64,000 nucleotides of DNA from Candidatus Nitrososphaera gargensis Ga9.2 (GTDB taxonomy: Archaea > Thermoproteota > Nitrososphaeria > Nitrososphaerales > Nitrososphaeraceae), in contig NC_018719.1 of the NCBI RefSeq assembly GCF_000303155.1, positions 2,046,001-2,110,000 of the forward strand, written 5' to 3'. Below the pieces are notes generated by a model. It saw only the letters and a program-made list of their open reading frames with translations, was not told the DNA's origin and did no database searches. Both the position numbers and the translations under genes were made by a program. Shown piece after piece: positions 16,485-25,864 of the stretch; positions within the stretch are counted from its first letter, which is position 1, and the number at the start of each line of letters is the position of its first letter.

Positions 16485-17861
16485 CTAGCCTGCGAACTTT
16501 TCCACTATCCTGCCGATGCACTTTGTAGTCTTGTTCAAGAGATCGATCCTTGCAAACTCGTTTGGCGAGTGGATGCGGGCGAACATGTAAGTGCTGCCAA
16601 TAGATATGCAGGGTGCTTTGAGTACCTTTACAAAGGAATACATCGGGCCGGTGCCGGCTGAAGACACGCTCGTTATTGCCGAACCAAAGGTTTCTCTGGC
16701 TGCCTGCTGGACCTGCCTGACAAACGGGTCGCGTATCGGTGTCCTTGCTGCTGCTTCACCATGGATGAATTTCACTTCAATGTCTCCAAAGCCTTTCAGC
16801 TTCAGGTGCCTCTTTAGCCGCTCAAGCTGTTTTTCCGGCACCATGTCTGGTACAAGGCGAAAGTCTATCTTGACCGTCGCCTGCGCCGGCAGGACAGTCT
16901 TGGCGCCCTCTCCAGTATAACCAGAGTTGAACCCGGCAATGTTGCAGGTGGGCATTCCAACAAGGGCCTTTTTGACGTCCGCGCCCTTGGCGTTCTTTAC
17001 GAACCTATCTATGCCGTACTCCTGCTTGAACTCTTTTTCGTCAAACGGTTCCTTTGATATCACGCCTAGCTCTTCCTTTGTAAAAGCCCTGACTTCCTTG
17101 TACCAGTCCTTTATCAGGATCTTGCCGTTCTGGTCGCGCATCGTGGCAAGCGCAGAAACCAGGCGCCACGCCGGGTTTTCGATGAGCACTGCAAGGCTCG
17201 AGTGGGTGTCCCTCACCGGCCCCCTTGCTATCAGCTCCACATAGAGCAGACCTTTCATGCCGAGGCTGATTATCGGCCTGTCCTTTGCGTCAACGTAGCC
17301 AAACTCCCATATCACGCCGTCGCATAGGAGCCTGTCGCGGTATTTTGTCAGGTATTGCTCTACGTGCACGCTCCCGATCTCCTCTTCCCCTTCCACCATG
17401 AACTTGACGTTGCAGGGCACGTCCCCTGTCTTTTTCAAGAAATATTCGACTGCCTTGATGCGCGTTATCAGCTCTCCCTTGTCGTCTGCCGAGCCTCTGC
17501 CGTAGATGTAGTTTCCCTCCACCTTGCCGCTAAAGGGCTCGTCATTCCAAAGTTCAAGCGGCTCTTCAGGCTGCACGTCATAGTGGTTGTAGAACAGTAT
17601 CGTCTTGTCCGGGTTTGACTTGGACTTTACTTCGCCGTACACTATCGGCGGGATGCTCTTGTCGTCTAGGTACAGCACTTCAGAGTTGATGCCGGCCTTG
17701 TGCATAATTTCTGCAACAAGGTTGGCGCACTCTACCAAGCCCTGCTTTTTTGCAGAAACGCTTGGCTGCCGGATAAGCGCCTGAAGGTCCAAGATCAACC
17801 CTGGCATTTCAGCGTCTACGACTGCGTTTATAGCGCTCAATGGGTGGTAGAAGTTTTCCAA
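16485..17861 (-). CDS. M20-family metallopeptidase (dipeptidase/ArgE-DapE-like)
   Basis: A 458-residue cytosolic metallopeptidase. The di-zinc ligands and catalytic residues are visible: NHYDVQP (His and catalytic Asp), GRGSADDKGE (bridging Asp), VEGEEEIGS (catalytic Glu and ligand), and a C-terminal FARIHSPNEFAR (ligand His). A dimerisation lid domain lies between about 220 and 340. Members of this length hydrolyse dipeptides or acylated amino acids; the substrate is not certain. It converges on the receiver gene with a 9-base gap. Confidence 0.9.
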   Translation of the reverse strand: MENFYHPLSAINAVVDAEMPGLILDLQALIRQPSVSAKKQGLVECANLVAEIMHKAGINSEVLYLDDKSIPPIVYGEVKSKSNPDKTILFYNHYDVQPEEPLELWNDEPFSGKVEGNYIYGRGSADDKGELITRIKAVEYFLKKTGDVPCNVKFMVEGEEEIGSVHVEQYLTKYRDRLLCDGVIWEFGYVDAKDRPIISLGMKGLLYVELIARGPVRDTHSSLAVLIENPAWRLVSALATMRDQNGKILIKDWYKEVRAFTKEELGVISKEPFDEKEFKQEYGIDRFVKNAKGADVKKALVGMPTCNIAGFNSGYTGEGAKTVLPAQATVKIDFRLVPDMVPEKQLERLKRHLKLKGFGDIEVKFIHGEAAARTPIRDPFVRQVQQAARETFGSAITSVSSAGTGPMYSFVKVLKAPCISIGSTYMFARIHSPNEFARIDLLNKTTKCIGRIVEKFAG

Positions 17862-17888
17862 TTGAAAATAAAGGTTGCTTTTAAGTAG

Positions 17889-18071
17889 CTAGCGCAGACC
17901 CGGGGGCGGCGCCGCACACCCTTCGACGCACCTGCTCAGAGCAGCGTCCCCGGTATCTCGCTCTGACACGTCAATGACCATGCTGTAAAATACCCATGCG
18001 CCAAAGGCAAATGCAACGATCGCCGGTATCACCAGTAACAGCCACATGCCGATTCCTGCCATTACTGGCAT
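17889..18071 (-). CDS. small membrane protein, about 60 residues
   Basis: Start chosen at ATG 18071 (MPVMAGIGMWLLLVIPAIVAFAFG), giving one or two TM spans in residues 1-30 and a polar cytoplasmic tail with two Cys. A TATA-like gttattta lies about 25 bases upstream of this ATG; the longer reading from 18131 would place this promoter inside the gene and intrude into the promoter of the CoA ligase. Function unknown. Confidence 0.5.
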   Translation of the reverse strand: MPVMAGIGMWLLLVIPAIVAFAFGAWVFYSMVIDVSERDTGDAALSRCVEGCAAPPPGLR

Positions 18072-18116
18072 TATTGCTGCAGCAGCCGGTAAATAACCGA
18101 TCCTTCGGATGATGCA

Positions 18117-18123
18117 TTTATAA
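18117..18123 (+). promoter_or_regulatory. TATA box of the ADP-forming CoA ligase
   Basis: tttataa centred 28 bases ahead of ATG 18148, the spacing expected for a leaderless archaeal mRNA. Confidence 0.6.
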
Positions 18124-18147
18124 CCACCCAAAGGCGTTTTTCACCCC

Positions 18148-20250
18148 ATGTCCAACTCGATCTTCTTCGCTCCCAAGTCTATAGCCGTCATCGGGGCCTC
18201 GGAAAAACCCGGCGTGGGCAAGACTATCTTTAACAATATTGCAAAGCACTTTAAGGGCAAGATCTACCCTGTCACCCCGTCAAACCCGACCGTGAGCGGT
18301 CTGACTGCATACAAGAGCGTGCTTGATGTCCCAGAATCTGTGGACCTTGCGGTCGTGGCTGCCCCAAGCAGGTTCACCCCGGCGGTAATGGAAGAGGTGG
18401 GTAAGAAGGGGATCAAGGGCGCGATAATCGTTTCTGCAGGGTTCAAGGAGGTGGACGAGGCCGGCGCCAAGCTGGAAAAGGAGGTTGGCGAAATCGCCAA
18501 AAAATACGGCATCAGGGTGATAGGCCCAAACTGCCTTGGCATCATGAGCCTGTCGGCAAACAACATGATGAATTCTACTTTTCTGAAAATTACTCCAAAG
18601 CACGGGGGCATTGCGCTAGTGTCGCAGAGCGGCGCGATCTGCGCGGCCACCGTGGAGGATGCAGAGGCGCAGAACATCGGCTTTTCCAAAGTCATCAGCA
18701 TGGGCAACAAGGTGGACATGGACGAAAGCGACGTGCTAGAGTTGCTGGCAGAAGATCAGGACACACGCGTAATCGTGATGTATCTTGAGGACATACGCAA
18801 CGCAAGGCGCTTCATGGACATCGCAAGGAGGATAACGATCGAAAGGAGAAAGCCCATAATCGTGCTAAAGTCCGGCAGGACGGCGGAAGGCGCCAAGGCG
18901 GCAGCCTCCCACACCGGCGCGCTGGGCGGCTCTGACGCAAACTATGAGGCGGCGTTTGCCCAGTGCGGCGTCATCCGCGTCGACACTATGGGCGAGCTGT
19001 TCGACCTTGCCACCGCATTTTCAAAACAGCCGCTGCCAGACGGCGGAGTGGTCATTGTTTCAAACGCAGGCGGCCCCGCGATAATATCGACCGACGCCTG
19101 CTCAAGATACGGGCTAAAGATGGCCGATATTTCGTCAATCAGGGACGACATTGCCAAGGTCATACCGGCGTACGGGTCGCCTAGAAACCCGGTGGACATT
19201 GTGGGCGATGCAGACTATATAAGGTTTGAAAACGTGCTGAATCTAGTCCTTTCGCATCCAAACGTCGGCTCTGTAGTTACCATGTGCACACCTTCTGCCA
19301 CCCTGAACTACGACGACCTTGCCCGAGTCCTTGTCAAGATGTCCAAACAATTCCCAAACAAGACAATACTTGCCTCGCTGATGGGGCTTGCCGAAGGAAT
19401 AGAAAACAGGGCGATAATGTCCGAAGGCGGCGTGCCGTACTACCTATATTCAGAGCCGGCGATAAGGACACTCAAGGCGATGTACGATTTCAAACAATGG
19501 GTCGACACCGCCTCGACAAAGGCGCCGATGCTCCAGTTTGCCAAGGACAAGAACAAGGTCAAGTACATCTTTGACAATGTCCGCAAGCAGGGGAGAACCA
19601 ACCTCCTTGAGGAGGAGGGCTATGAGGTACTCAGGGCCTACGGCTTTCCTACTCCAAAGAGCATACTTGGCACCACTGAAGAAGAATGCATAAGGGCTGC
19701 AAAGGAGATAGGCTACCCTGTCGTCATGAAGATAGCATCACCGGACATTATCCACAAGTCTGACGCCGGCGGCGTCAAGGTTGGGGTCAAGAATGATGAC
19801 GAGCTGCGCCAAGCGTTCAGGTCGATAGTTGAAAGCGCGAAAAAGTACAAGGCAGACGCCAAGATAAAGGGAGTGCTCGTGCAAGAGATGGTCAAGTCAG
19901 CCAAGGAGACGATACTTGGCGCAAGTCAGGATCCGACATTTGGGCCGGTGATCATGTTCGGTCTTGGCGGCATCTATGTCGAGGTGCTCAAGGACGTGGT
20001 CTTCCGGGTCGCACCGATAGACGAGCGCGAGGCGACAAAGATGGTCGAATCGATCAAGACGATCAAGCTGCTAAAGGGCGTAAGGGGCGAGAAACCGTCA
20101 GACCTGAAGGCGATCTCGGATTCCCTCCAGCGGCTGTCCCAGCTCGTGGTCGACTTTCCAGAGATAAAAGAATTTGACATCAACCCGCTCCTTGTGCTCG
20201 AAGAGGGCAAGGGCGCGCGTGTGGTCGACGCCAGAATAATACTAAAGTAG
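18148..20250 (+). CDS. ADP-forming acyl-CoA synthetase, candidate hydroxyacid-CoA ligase of the 3HP/4HB cycle
   Basis: A 700-residue fused-subunit enzyme of the acetyl-CoA synthetase (NDP-forming) family. The alpha part has a CoA-binding Rossmann domain (SIAVIGASEKPGVGKTI) and ligase domains with GPNCLGIM, VSQSGAICA and the phosphohistidine segment SHTGALGGSD (His near 255). The beta part from about 480 is an ATP-grasp domain (GYPVVMKIASPDIIHKSDAGGVKVGV; VLVQEMV; DINPLLVL). In ammonia-oxidising archaea enzymes of exactly this form activate 3-hydroxypropionate and 4-hydroxybutyrate, saving ATP in carbon fixation. Which of the two, or acetate or another acid, cannot be decided from sequence here. 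Confidence 0.85.
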   Translation: MSNSIFFAPKSIAVIGASEKPGVGKTIFNNIAKHFKGKIYPVTPSNPTVSGLTAYKSVLDVPESVDLAVVAAPSRFTPAVMEEVGKKGIKGAIIVSAGFKEVDEAGAKLEKEVGEIAKKYGIRVIGPNCLGIMSLSANNMMNSTFLKITPKHGGIALVSQSGAICAATVEDAEAQNIGFSKVISMGNKVDMDESDVLELLAEDQDTRVIVMYLEDIRNARRFMDIARRITIERRKPIIVLKSGRTAEGAKAAASHTGALGGSDANYEAAFAQCGVIRVDTMGELFDLATAFSKQPLPDGGVVIVSNAGGPAIISTDACSRYGLKMADISSIRDDIAKVIPAYGSPRNPVDIVGDADYIRFENVLNLVLSHPNVGSVVTMCTPSATLNYDDLARVLVKMSKQFPNKTILASLMGLAEGIENRAIMSEGGVPYYLYSEPAIRTLKAMYDFKQWVDTASTKAPMLQFAKDKNKVKYIFDNVRKQGRTNLLEEEGYEVLRAYGFPTPKSILGTTEEECIRAAKEIGYPVVMKIASPDIIHKSDAGGVKVGVKNDDELRQAFRSIVESAKKYKADAKIKGVLVQEMVKSAKETILGASQDPTFGPVIMFGLGGIYVEVLKDVVFRVAPIDEREATKMVESIKTIKLLKGVRGEKPSDLKAISDSLQRLSQLVVDFPEIKEFDINPLLVLEEGKGARVVDARIILK

Positions 20251-20252
20251 AG

Positions 20253-20981
20253 TCACAGCTTGCTTCCGCACTCTGCGCAGAACGCAGAGCCCGGCTCGTT
20301 CTGGTAGCCGCACGCATGGCACCTTCCGCCTGAAGTCATTGTTGCCCTGGTCTCTGCCATCTTTAGGAGCACAATGTCGCCTATCTTTGAAACGCCGTCC
20401 CACGACACCTGCCTGTCGCCTATCTTGAGCGTAATCTTGGCGTTTCCGGCTTCCCTGCTCAGGCCGATCTGTTCCACCTTGCCTATCAGCATCGCCTCGC
20501 TGTCGTATGCAGACATACCTATGAGCGACTGTATTGGGACAAAGCTATCGTTTGCAGTCGCCGCCGCGGCGACTGCTGGAGTAACAGCGAGGTCTGGAAT
20601 AGTAGAAGTAGCCTGCTCGGCCCTTGGAGCCTGCACCTGATCTTGCTGCTGGGCGACTGCTGGCGCGTCAAATTTGCGGTACTGCGCGATGGTAGAACCA
20701 CACGTCCTGCACTTGTACTCGCCCTTTTCAATGAGCGTGACTCCCTCACCAAGGTCCTCGTTTGGGTTTTCGTACTGGACCGCCGGCGCCCCTTCGTACT
20801 CTTTTTCACACTTGTTGCAGTAGTATTTTACGAACCTGTCCTCGTCCAGCCTGCCTATGCCGGCAAGGAACAGTTCCGGGCCACCGAGGTTGCCCTTTTT
20901 CTGCTCCTCGTCAGTCACCCTTGCGATAGTGTAACCACCCGAGCCGCGCAGCTTTTTCTGCGCCATGTCTTCAGCCATCAT
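20253..20981 (-). CDS. zinc-ribbon protein with PRC-barrel-like domain
   Basis: A 242-residue protein. Residues about 54-100 hold a split zinc ribbon (YYCNKCEK ... YKCRTCGS). A Pro/Ala-rich linker follows, then at about 150-205 a beta-barrel segment (IGMSAYDSEAMLIGKVEQIGL ... KIGDIVLLK) like the PRC barrel of RimM and photosynthetic reaction centres. The C-terminus is a second ribbon CHACGYQNEPGSAFCAECG. Such proteins may act in RNA or ribosome-related assembly, but this is inference. Start may be ATG 20981 or a few codons later (MAQKKLRG). It converges on the CoA ligase with a 2-base gap. Confidence 0.7.
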   Translation of the reverse strand: MMAEDMAQKKLRGSGGYTIARVTDEEQKKGNLGGPELFLAGIGRLDEDRFVKYYCNKCEKEYEGAPAVQYENPNEDLGEGVTLIEKGEYKCRTCGSTIAQYRKFDAPAVAQQQDQVQAPRAEQATSTIPDLAVTPAVAAAATANDSFVPIQSLIGMSAYDSEAMLIGKVEQIGLSREAGNAKITLKIGDRQVSWDGVSKIGDIVLLKMAETRATMTSGGRCHACGYQNEPGSAFCAECGSKL

Positions 20982-21144
20982 ATGTAATATGCTGCCCGGT
21001 AGTTCAAGTGCAAGTTATTTAAATCATGTCAAATCGGCGCGGGATTCAGTGCATGAAAATGCTATATTACTATTATATCTGCTGGCAGGAAGAACAAGCT
21101 TTCTTATGATTAATTAATATACGCAGGGGCTGAAAAGCTGGACA

Positions 21145-21912
21145 TTGAACGCCGTCGCCATACTGCTGTACCGGAACCTTGTCGCCTCGATTGATAAGGT
21201 ATTCCTCGTGTGGCAGGTAGTCTTCCCAATAGTCTACATCTTTATCGCTGGCTACTCTTATTCCGCGCTCATTGGCGAGGGCGGCGTCCCGGTGGGCAGC
21301 GCCTTCATCGCATACCCGGCGTACCTTGCAGCTGGCATGATCGGCTTTAACATGATGAACAGCAGCACGATCGCGGGCAGCATAATATGGAACGACAAGC
21401 GAAACGGCATGTTCCAGCAGATACTGGTGATGCCTTTTGCAAGGATGGAGTACATCGCCGGTAGCATCATCACGATAATGCTCATGGGCCTTGCAAGCGC
21501 TGGCCTCATCCTAGTGGCAGGGACTCCCACGCTAGTCGGGAGCGCGGTGCCTACGCTTGTCGGGTCGATGTATGTGCTCTACGCCCTGATAACCGGCGCA
21601 ATATTCTTTGGCTCCATTGCGATAATAATATCGACGCGGCTCAAGAGCAACGAGGGCTTTAACGTCATTGTCAACAGCGTCTTTCTGTTCTTTTCGTTCG
21701 TCAGCACTGCATTCTACCCGACACAGGGGGTGCCCGGCGCGCTGAGCACGGCCTTTTACTTTAATCCTCTGACGTACATCGTGGACATCACCAGAGCAGG
21801 CATATTCAATCAGATTGACTTTTTCACAAACGTCGAAGTCGGGATCATTGCTGCGATAACTGCGGCCGCGTTCTTTCTTGCCACGCTGTCGATGTTGAGG
21901 ATGAAGATCTAG
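21145..21912 (+). CDS. ABC-2 type transporter permease
   Basis: A 255-residue integral membrane protein with six TM segments and the ABC-2 signature FVSTAFYPTQGVPGALSTAFYFNPLTYIVDITRAG near residues 190-225, as in DrrB/NodJ exporters. The TTG start at 21145 lies about 29 bases after TATA-like attaattaatat. It would pair with the ATPase encoded on the opposite strand immediately downstream; the two genes meet tail to tail and their stop codons share CTAG. Confidence 0.88.
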   Translation: MNAVAILLYRNLVASIDKVFLVWQVVFPIVYIFIAGYSYSALIGEGGVPVGSAFIAYPAYLAAGMIGFNMMNSSTIAGSIIWNDKRNGMFQQILVMPFARMEYIAGSIITIMLMGLASAGLILVAGTPTLVGSAVPTLVGSMYVLYALITGAIFFGSIAIIISTRLKSNEGFNVIVNSVFLFFSFVSTAFYPTQGVPGALSTAFYFNPLTYIVDITRAGIFNQIDFFTNVEVGIIAAITAAAFFLATLSMLRMKI

Positions 21913-22862
21913 GCTTCTTTTTCTTCCTTGTCTATAACGGCGAGGAAGACCTCTTCAAGCGTCGGCGGGTTGACTGACACGCTCTCTATCTGGACCGCGT
22001 CTTTTGAAAGCGACTCGATTATCTTCATTAGCATCTCCTGAGCGTCTGCGGAGCTTATCCTAATCATGCTTTCCGCCGGCGTCTCGATAATCGAGCTGCT
22101 GCCTGCTATCGGTCTGATTATGTGCATGACAGATTGTGCCGATGAATCCCTTAGTTTTATCTCCACTGCCTTAACGCCCCCGTACTTTTGCTTCAGGCCG
22201 GCCGGCGTGTCGGTGGCGATTATCTTGCCGCGGTTGATTATCGCTATCTCGTCGCAGAGGTACTCTGCCTCCTCCATGATATGGGTCGTGAAAAACACGG
22301 TCAGCCCACCCTTCACGTGCTTTTTGACATAGTCGAGCAGTATGCGCCTTGCCGCCGGGTCGAGCCCGACCGTCGGCTCGTCAAGGAAGAGCAGATCCAT
22401 GTCGTGCATGAACTCCCTTGCCACCTGCACCCGCCTCCTCTGGCCTATGGATAGCTCGTCGTTTTTCATGCCCTTGAAGGACGCAAGGTCGAACTTGTCC
22501 AAGAGCTCCCGCGCCCTATCGCGCCTCTTTTCGCTCGGCACTCCCCACATTAAGCCATACAGCTCAAGCGCCCGCTCGACAGTCAGGTTCGCTTCAAAGC
22601 TCGGCTCCTGCAGCACCACTCCTATCTTTTTCTTGATCTCTTTCTGGTGCTTGACGATGTCCTTGCCAAATATCTTGACCGTGCCGGATGTCGGGTGGAC
22701 AAGCGTGGTCAGCACCTTTATCGTAGTGGTCTTGCCAGCTCCGTTTGGGCCGAGGAAGCCAAATACCCTGCCATACTCTATGTCAAAGGACACGCCGTCT
22801 ACAGCTTGCACCGAGCCGTAGCTCTTACGCAGGTCAGAGACGTGAACGCATGGCTCTTCCAT
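21909..22862 (-). CDS. ABC-2 exporter ATPase, DrrA-like
   Basis: A 317-residue ATPase: Walker A GPNGAGKTT (about 35-43), signature LSIGQRRRVQVAREF, Walker B LLFLDEPTVGLD and H-loop TTHIMEEAEYL, followed by the approximately 100-residue C-terminal domain typical of DrrA/NatA drug, lipid or sodium exporters (NPPTLEEVFLAV at the end). It should energise the convergent ABC-2 permease. The two genes having separate promoters on opposite strands is unusual for subunits of one complex. Confidence 0.9.
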   Translation of the reverse strand: MEEPCVHVSDLRKSYGSVQAVDGVSFDIEYGRVFGFLGPNGAGKTTTIKVLTTLVHPTSGTVKIFGKDIVKHQKEIKKKIGVVLQEPSFEANLTVERALELYGLMWGVPSEKRRDRARELLDKFDLASFKGMKNDELSIGQRRRVQVAREFMHDMDLLFLDEPTVGLDPAARRILLDYVKKHVKGGLTVFFTTHIMEEAEYLCDEIAIINRGKIIATDTPAGLKQKYGGVKAVEIKLRDSSAQSVMHIIRPIAGSSSIIETPAESMIRISSADAQEMLMKIIESLSKDAVQIESVSVNPPTLEEVFLAVIDKEEKEA

Positions 22863-22910
22863 ACCTATAGCCCTGTATCGGGGGCGGGTCTAATTTCTGC
22901 ATTTATATCT

Positions 22911-24272
22911 CTATCCAAAGGCGTAGGCAGCCCGGGCAACCACCTCCGAAAGCGCGGGGTGGATGTGCACCGTCCTTGAAATGGCATCGATGCCAGCGCC
23001 AAGCTTCATCGCCACAAGCACTTCATGGATCAGAATCGACGCGTGACTCCCGATTATGTGGCAGCCAAGAATCTTGCCCTCGCTTGAAGCAAGCAGCTTT
23101 ACAAACCCATCCCTGTCTTCTATGGCCTCGCCCATCGCAGTCCGGATGTACGGGTAGATTGCCTTGGTGTACTTGATGCCCTTGGATCTCAGCTCCTGCT
23201 CGGTGTAGCCGGCACCGGCGATCTGAGGCGAGCTGAATATTGCATGCGGCATGGCCGTATAGTCTACTGCGACCTTCTTATTTTCATGCATCAGGTTGTG
23301 GAATGCGTACTGTGCCTCATGATTTGCGGCATGCTTGAACAGGTAGCGCCCAACGGCGTCGCCCAGCGCAAATATCCCCTTGGCGCTTGTCTCTAGGTGC
23401 TCGTCAACGACAATAAAGCCAGCGCTGTCTATCTTGACTCCTGTCTTTTCAAGGTCAAGCGTGTCCGAGTTGGGCACCCTGCCTGTAGCCACTAGCAGCT
23501 GGTCGGACTCTATTTCGATCTTTTTGCCTGAAGAATTTTTTGCAACGACGGCGAACGTGCCATTGCTTTTGCTCACCGACTGGGTGTTGTAGCCAAGGTG
23601 GACATTGTATTTCTTGGAAAATAGGTCAGTGAATTTTCTTGCGACTTCTTCATCCTCATCGGGCACCAGCATGTCCCGGCGCTGTATGATGTTTATCTTT
23701 GTCCCAAGCGAGCCGAAAAAGTGTGCCAGCTCTGCCGCGATGTATCCTCCGCCGATTATCGTAAGCACGCGGGGCTGCTTTTTGAGCCTCAGCGCCTCGT
23801 CGCTTGTGATAAAGCCGCTCCCCTCAAGCCCCTTTATCTTTGGGATCGCCGGGCGTGTTCCTGACGCTATCAGTATCTTGTCGGCCTTGATCGTCTGGCC
23901 TCCGACAGAAATTGTCTTTTTGTCGACGAACCTGCATTCGTGCGGGAATAGCTTTGGGTTGTCTATTTCAGAGAAAGCCTGCCGGATCCTGTCAGAGTCG
24001 GAATCTACGATGCTGTTTGTCCTATTGATTATTTTTTCAAAATCTACCGTAAAGCCATCGACATTGATGCCAAATTGTCCGGCGCTCCTGATCATTTCGG
24101 CGACATCTGCGCTGTGTATTAGCAGCTTTGATGGTATGCAGCCCCGGTTAAGGCATGTGCCTCCCATCCTGCCCTTTTCGATCACCGCGACGCGGAGGCC
24201 AGACTCTGCGGCCGCGTTTGCTACATCGAGCCCTGAGCCGCTCCCAATTACTATCAGGTCGAATTCCTCCAT
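22911..24272 (-). CDS. dihydrolipoamide dehydrogenase-like flavoprotein disulfide reductase
   Basis: A 453-residue class I pyridine nucleotide-disulfide oxidoreductase: FAD motif VIGSGSGLDVANAA at the N-terminus, redox pair GGTCLNRGCIPSK (about 38-50), NAD(P) motif IGGGYIAAELA (about 173-183), second FAD motif GIFALGDAVG, and the C-terminal base HIHPALSE. It resembles dihydrolipoyl dehydrogenase and mercuric-reductase-like enzymes without a heavy-metal domain. No lipoyl or 2-oxoacid dehydrogenase genes are near, so its disulfide substrate is open. Confidence 0.88.
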   Translation of the reverse strand: MEEFDLIVIGSGSGLDVANAAAESGLRVAVIEKGRMGGTCLNRGCIPSKLLIHSADVAEMIRSAGQFGINVDGFTVDFEKIINRTNSIVDSDSDRIRQAFSEIDNPKLFPHECRFVDKKTISVGGQTIKADKILIASGTRPAIPKIKGLEGSGFITSDEALRLKKQPRVLTIIGGGYIAAELAHFFGSLGTKINIIQRRDMLVPDEDEEVARKFTDLFSKKYNVHLGYNTQSVSKSNGTFAVVAKNSSGKKIEIESDQLLVATGRVPNSDTLDLEKTGVKIDSAGFIVVDEHLETSAKGIFALGDAVGRYLFKHAANHEAQYAFHNLMHENKKVAVDYTAMPHAIFSSPQIAGAGYTEQELRSKGIKYTKAIYPYIRTAMGEAIEDRDGFVKLLASSEGKILGCHIIGSHASILIHEVLVAMKLGAGIDAISRTVHIHPALSEVVARAAYAFG

Positions 24273-24328
24273 GACTGATGATCGAAAGCAGCTCAGATAA
24301 ACGTGGCGTTCTCAAGATATATTAGCAA

Positions 24329-25837
24329 GTGATTGGTAATGGTTTTTTCAGAACTGGAGGCTTTGGGAAAAGCTTGTCGTCATCATCGTCACCACCGTCG
24401 CATGATTTTAAGGGGATGCTTGAAACCATGCTCCGGCAAAGGCCCGAGCTCAGCCCCGAGCAAATAAGGGATTTGATCGATGAAAAAAAGCGCAAGGTGG
24501 GCGCAGGCTACCTTACAGATCAGGGCGCACTATTTCTGGTCGCTGCAGACCTCGGCATCTCGTTTGACAACGTGCCCAAGGTACAGGCGGGCCTCAAGGA
24601 CATTTACGTCGGGGCAAAGGACGTGACGGTCACCGGCAGGATAATGAACATCTACCCTGTCCACACGTTCACGAAAAGGGACAGCAACGAGCAGGCCGCC
24701 ACCCGCACCATAGTTGTTTACGACAAGGACGCAAGGGTGAAGGTCAAGCTGTGGGACAAGCAGGTTAACTTGCCGGACGAAATGGGCTTGCAGGCCGGCG
24801 ACATCATCAAGATAATCAAGGGTTACGTCAGGTCAGGGCTTGATGGCAAGCCGGTGATAAACCTTGGCAGCTACAGCGCTATCGAGACGGTGCGGGGCGA
24901 CGACCCGGCGATCCCTAGCATCGACTCGCTCAACTCCACCATAGACACAATAACTGGGCCGCAGGACAGTGCGGTCATTACCGGCACGATAAGCGCCAAC
25001 CCACGCCTTAGCGAGTTTGTCAATGCAAGGGGCGAGGCGAGCAAATCGCTCCAGATGCAGGTATCAAACGATGCCGGCACCCGCACGCTCAGGGCAGTCA
25101 TCTGGAATGTCGACGAAACGAGGCTGCCAAAGGTCTTCAAGACCGGCGCCAAGGTGCGCATGATTGGGGTCAAGGTAAAGCAGGGCAACCCCCAGTATGG
25201 CAATGGCGACTTTGAGATCCACGGCGACGAGGGCACGATACTGCAGTTTTCCAATTCGCAGGAGGACGTAGAGGTCATGCCACTGCGGATCGTTTCTGTG
25301 GGCGAGGAGACGGGCAGGGGAAGCTTTCTCTGCCTTGCGGCTGATAGAGCGGGCAGGACATTTGTGCTGACGGTCGACAACTCGCTTGCCAGCTCAGATC
25401 AGCTGAGCGCCGGAGCCATGATCGAGTGCGTTCCTTCGCGCATCTTTGGAAATTCTGTGGTGCTATCAAAGGACGATTCATACATCCGGGTGACTGACGA
25501 CGATGCCTCCTTTCCCAAATTGACAAAATTTGAGAAAAAGATCAAGGACATACAGGTGTCGCAGGACCCGTGCATAGTTGAAGCCATCGTATTGCAGGTG
25601 CCAGAGACCGCGGACGTCACCACCAAGATGGGCGAGACGGTGCCAGTGACTTCCACGCTCTTGGGGGACGACACGGGGGAGATAAGGCTGGTTGGCTGGC
25701 GCAACCAGAGCGCCAGCGTCAACAAATTGAGCGTAGGCGATAGGGTGAGGCTCGCAGGGGTCACGACAGGCGCAGGGCGAGAAGGCAAGGCAGAACTGAC
25801 GCTCAGGCCGTACTCGTCGGTGACAAGGCTAAGCTAA
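24329..25837 (+). CDS. RPA-like single-stranded DNA-binding protein with several OB folds
   Basis: A 502-residue protein of the archaeal RPA/SSB large-subunit type. OB-fold-like segments occur at about 95-190 (DVTVTGRIMNIYPVHTF ... VKVKLWDKQ), 205-310 (VITGTISANPRLSEF ... LRAVIWNVDE), and 405-500 (CIVEAIVLQVPE ... IRLVGWRNQ), with helical N-terminal residues 30-80. It would coat ssDNA in replication and repair. The start is uncertain: GTG 24329 lies only about 10 bases after TATA-like gatatatta, so ATG 24416 (MLETMLRQRPEL) may be the true start. No zinc finger was seen. Confidence 0.8.
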   Translation: MIGNGFFRTGGFGKSLSSSSSPPSHDFKGMLETMLRQRPELSPEQIRDLIDEKKRKVGAGYLTDQGALFLVAADLGISFDNVPKVQAGLKDIYVGAKDVTVTGRIMNIYPVHTFTKRDSNEQAATRTIVVYDKDARVKVKLWDKQVNLPDEMGLQAGDIIKIIKGYVRSGLDGKPVINLGSYSAIETVRGDDPAIPSIDSLNSTIDTITGPQDSAVITGTISANPRLSEFVNARGEASKSLQMQVSNDAGTRTLRAVIWNVDETRLPKVFKTGAKVRMIGVKVKQGNPQYGNGDFEIHGDEGTILQFSNSQEDVEVMPLRIVSVGEETGRGSFLCLAADRAGRTFVLTVDNSLASSDQLSAGAMIECVPSRIFGNSVVLSKDDSYIRVTDDDASFPKLTKFEKKIKDIQVSQDPCIVEAIVLQVPETADVTTKMGETVPVTSTLLGDDTGEIRLVGWRNQSASVNKLSVGDRVRLAGVTTGAGREGKAELTLRPYSSVTRLS

Positions 25838-25864
25838 TTAAAAACATCAGGCGGTTGTTTTTAC

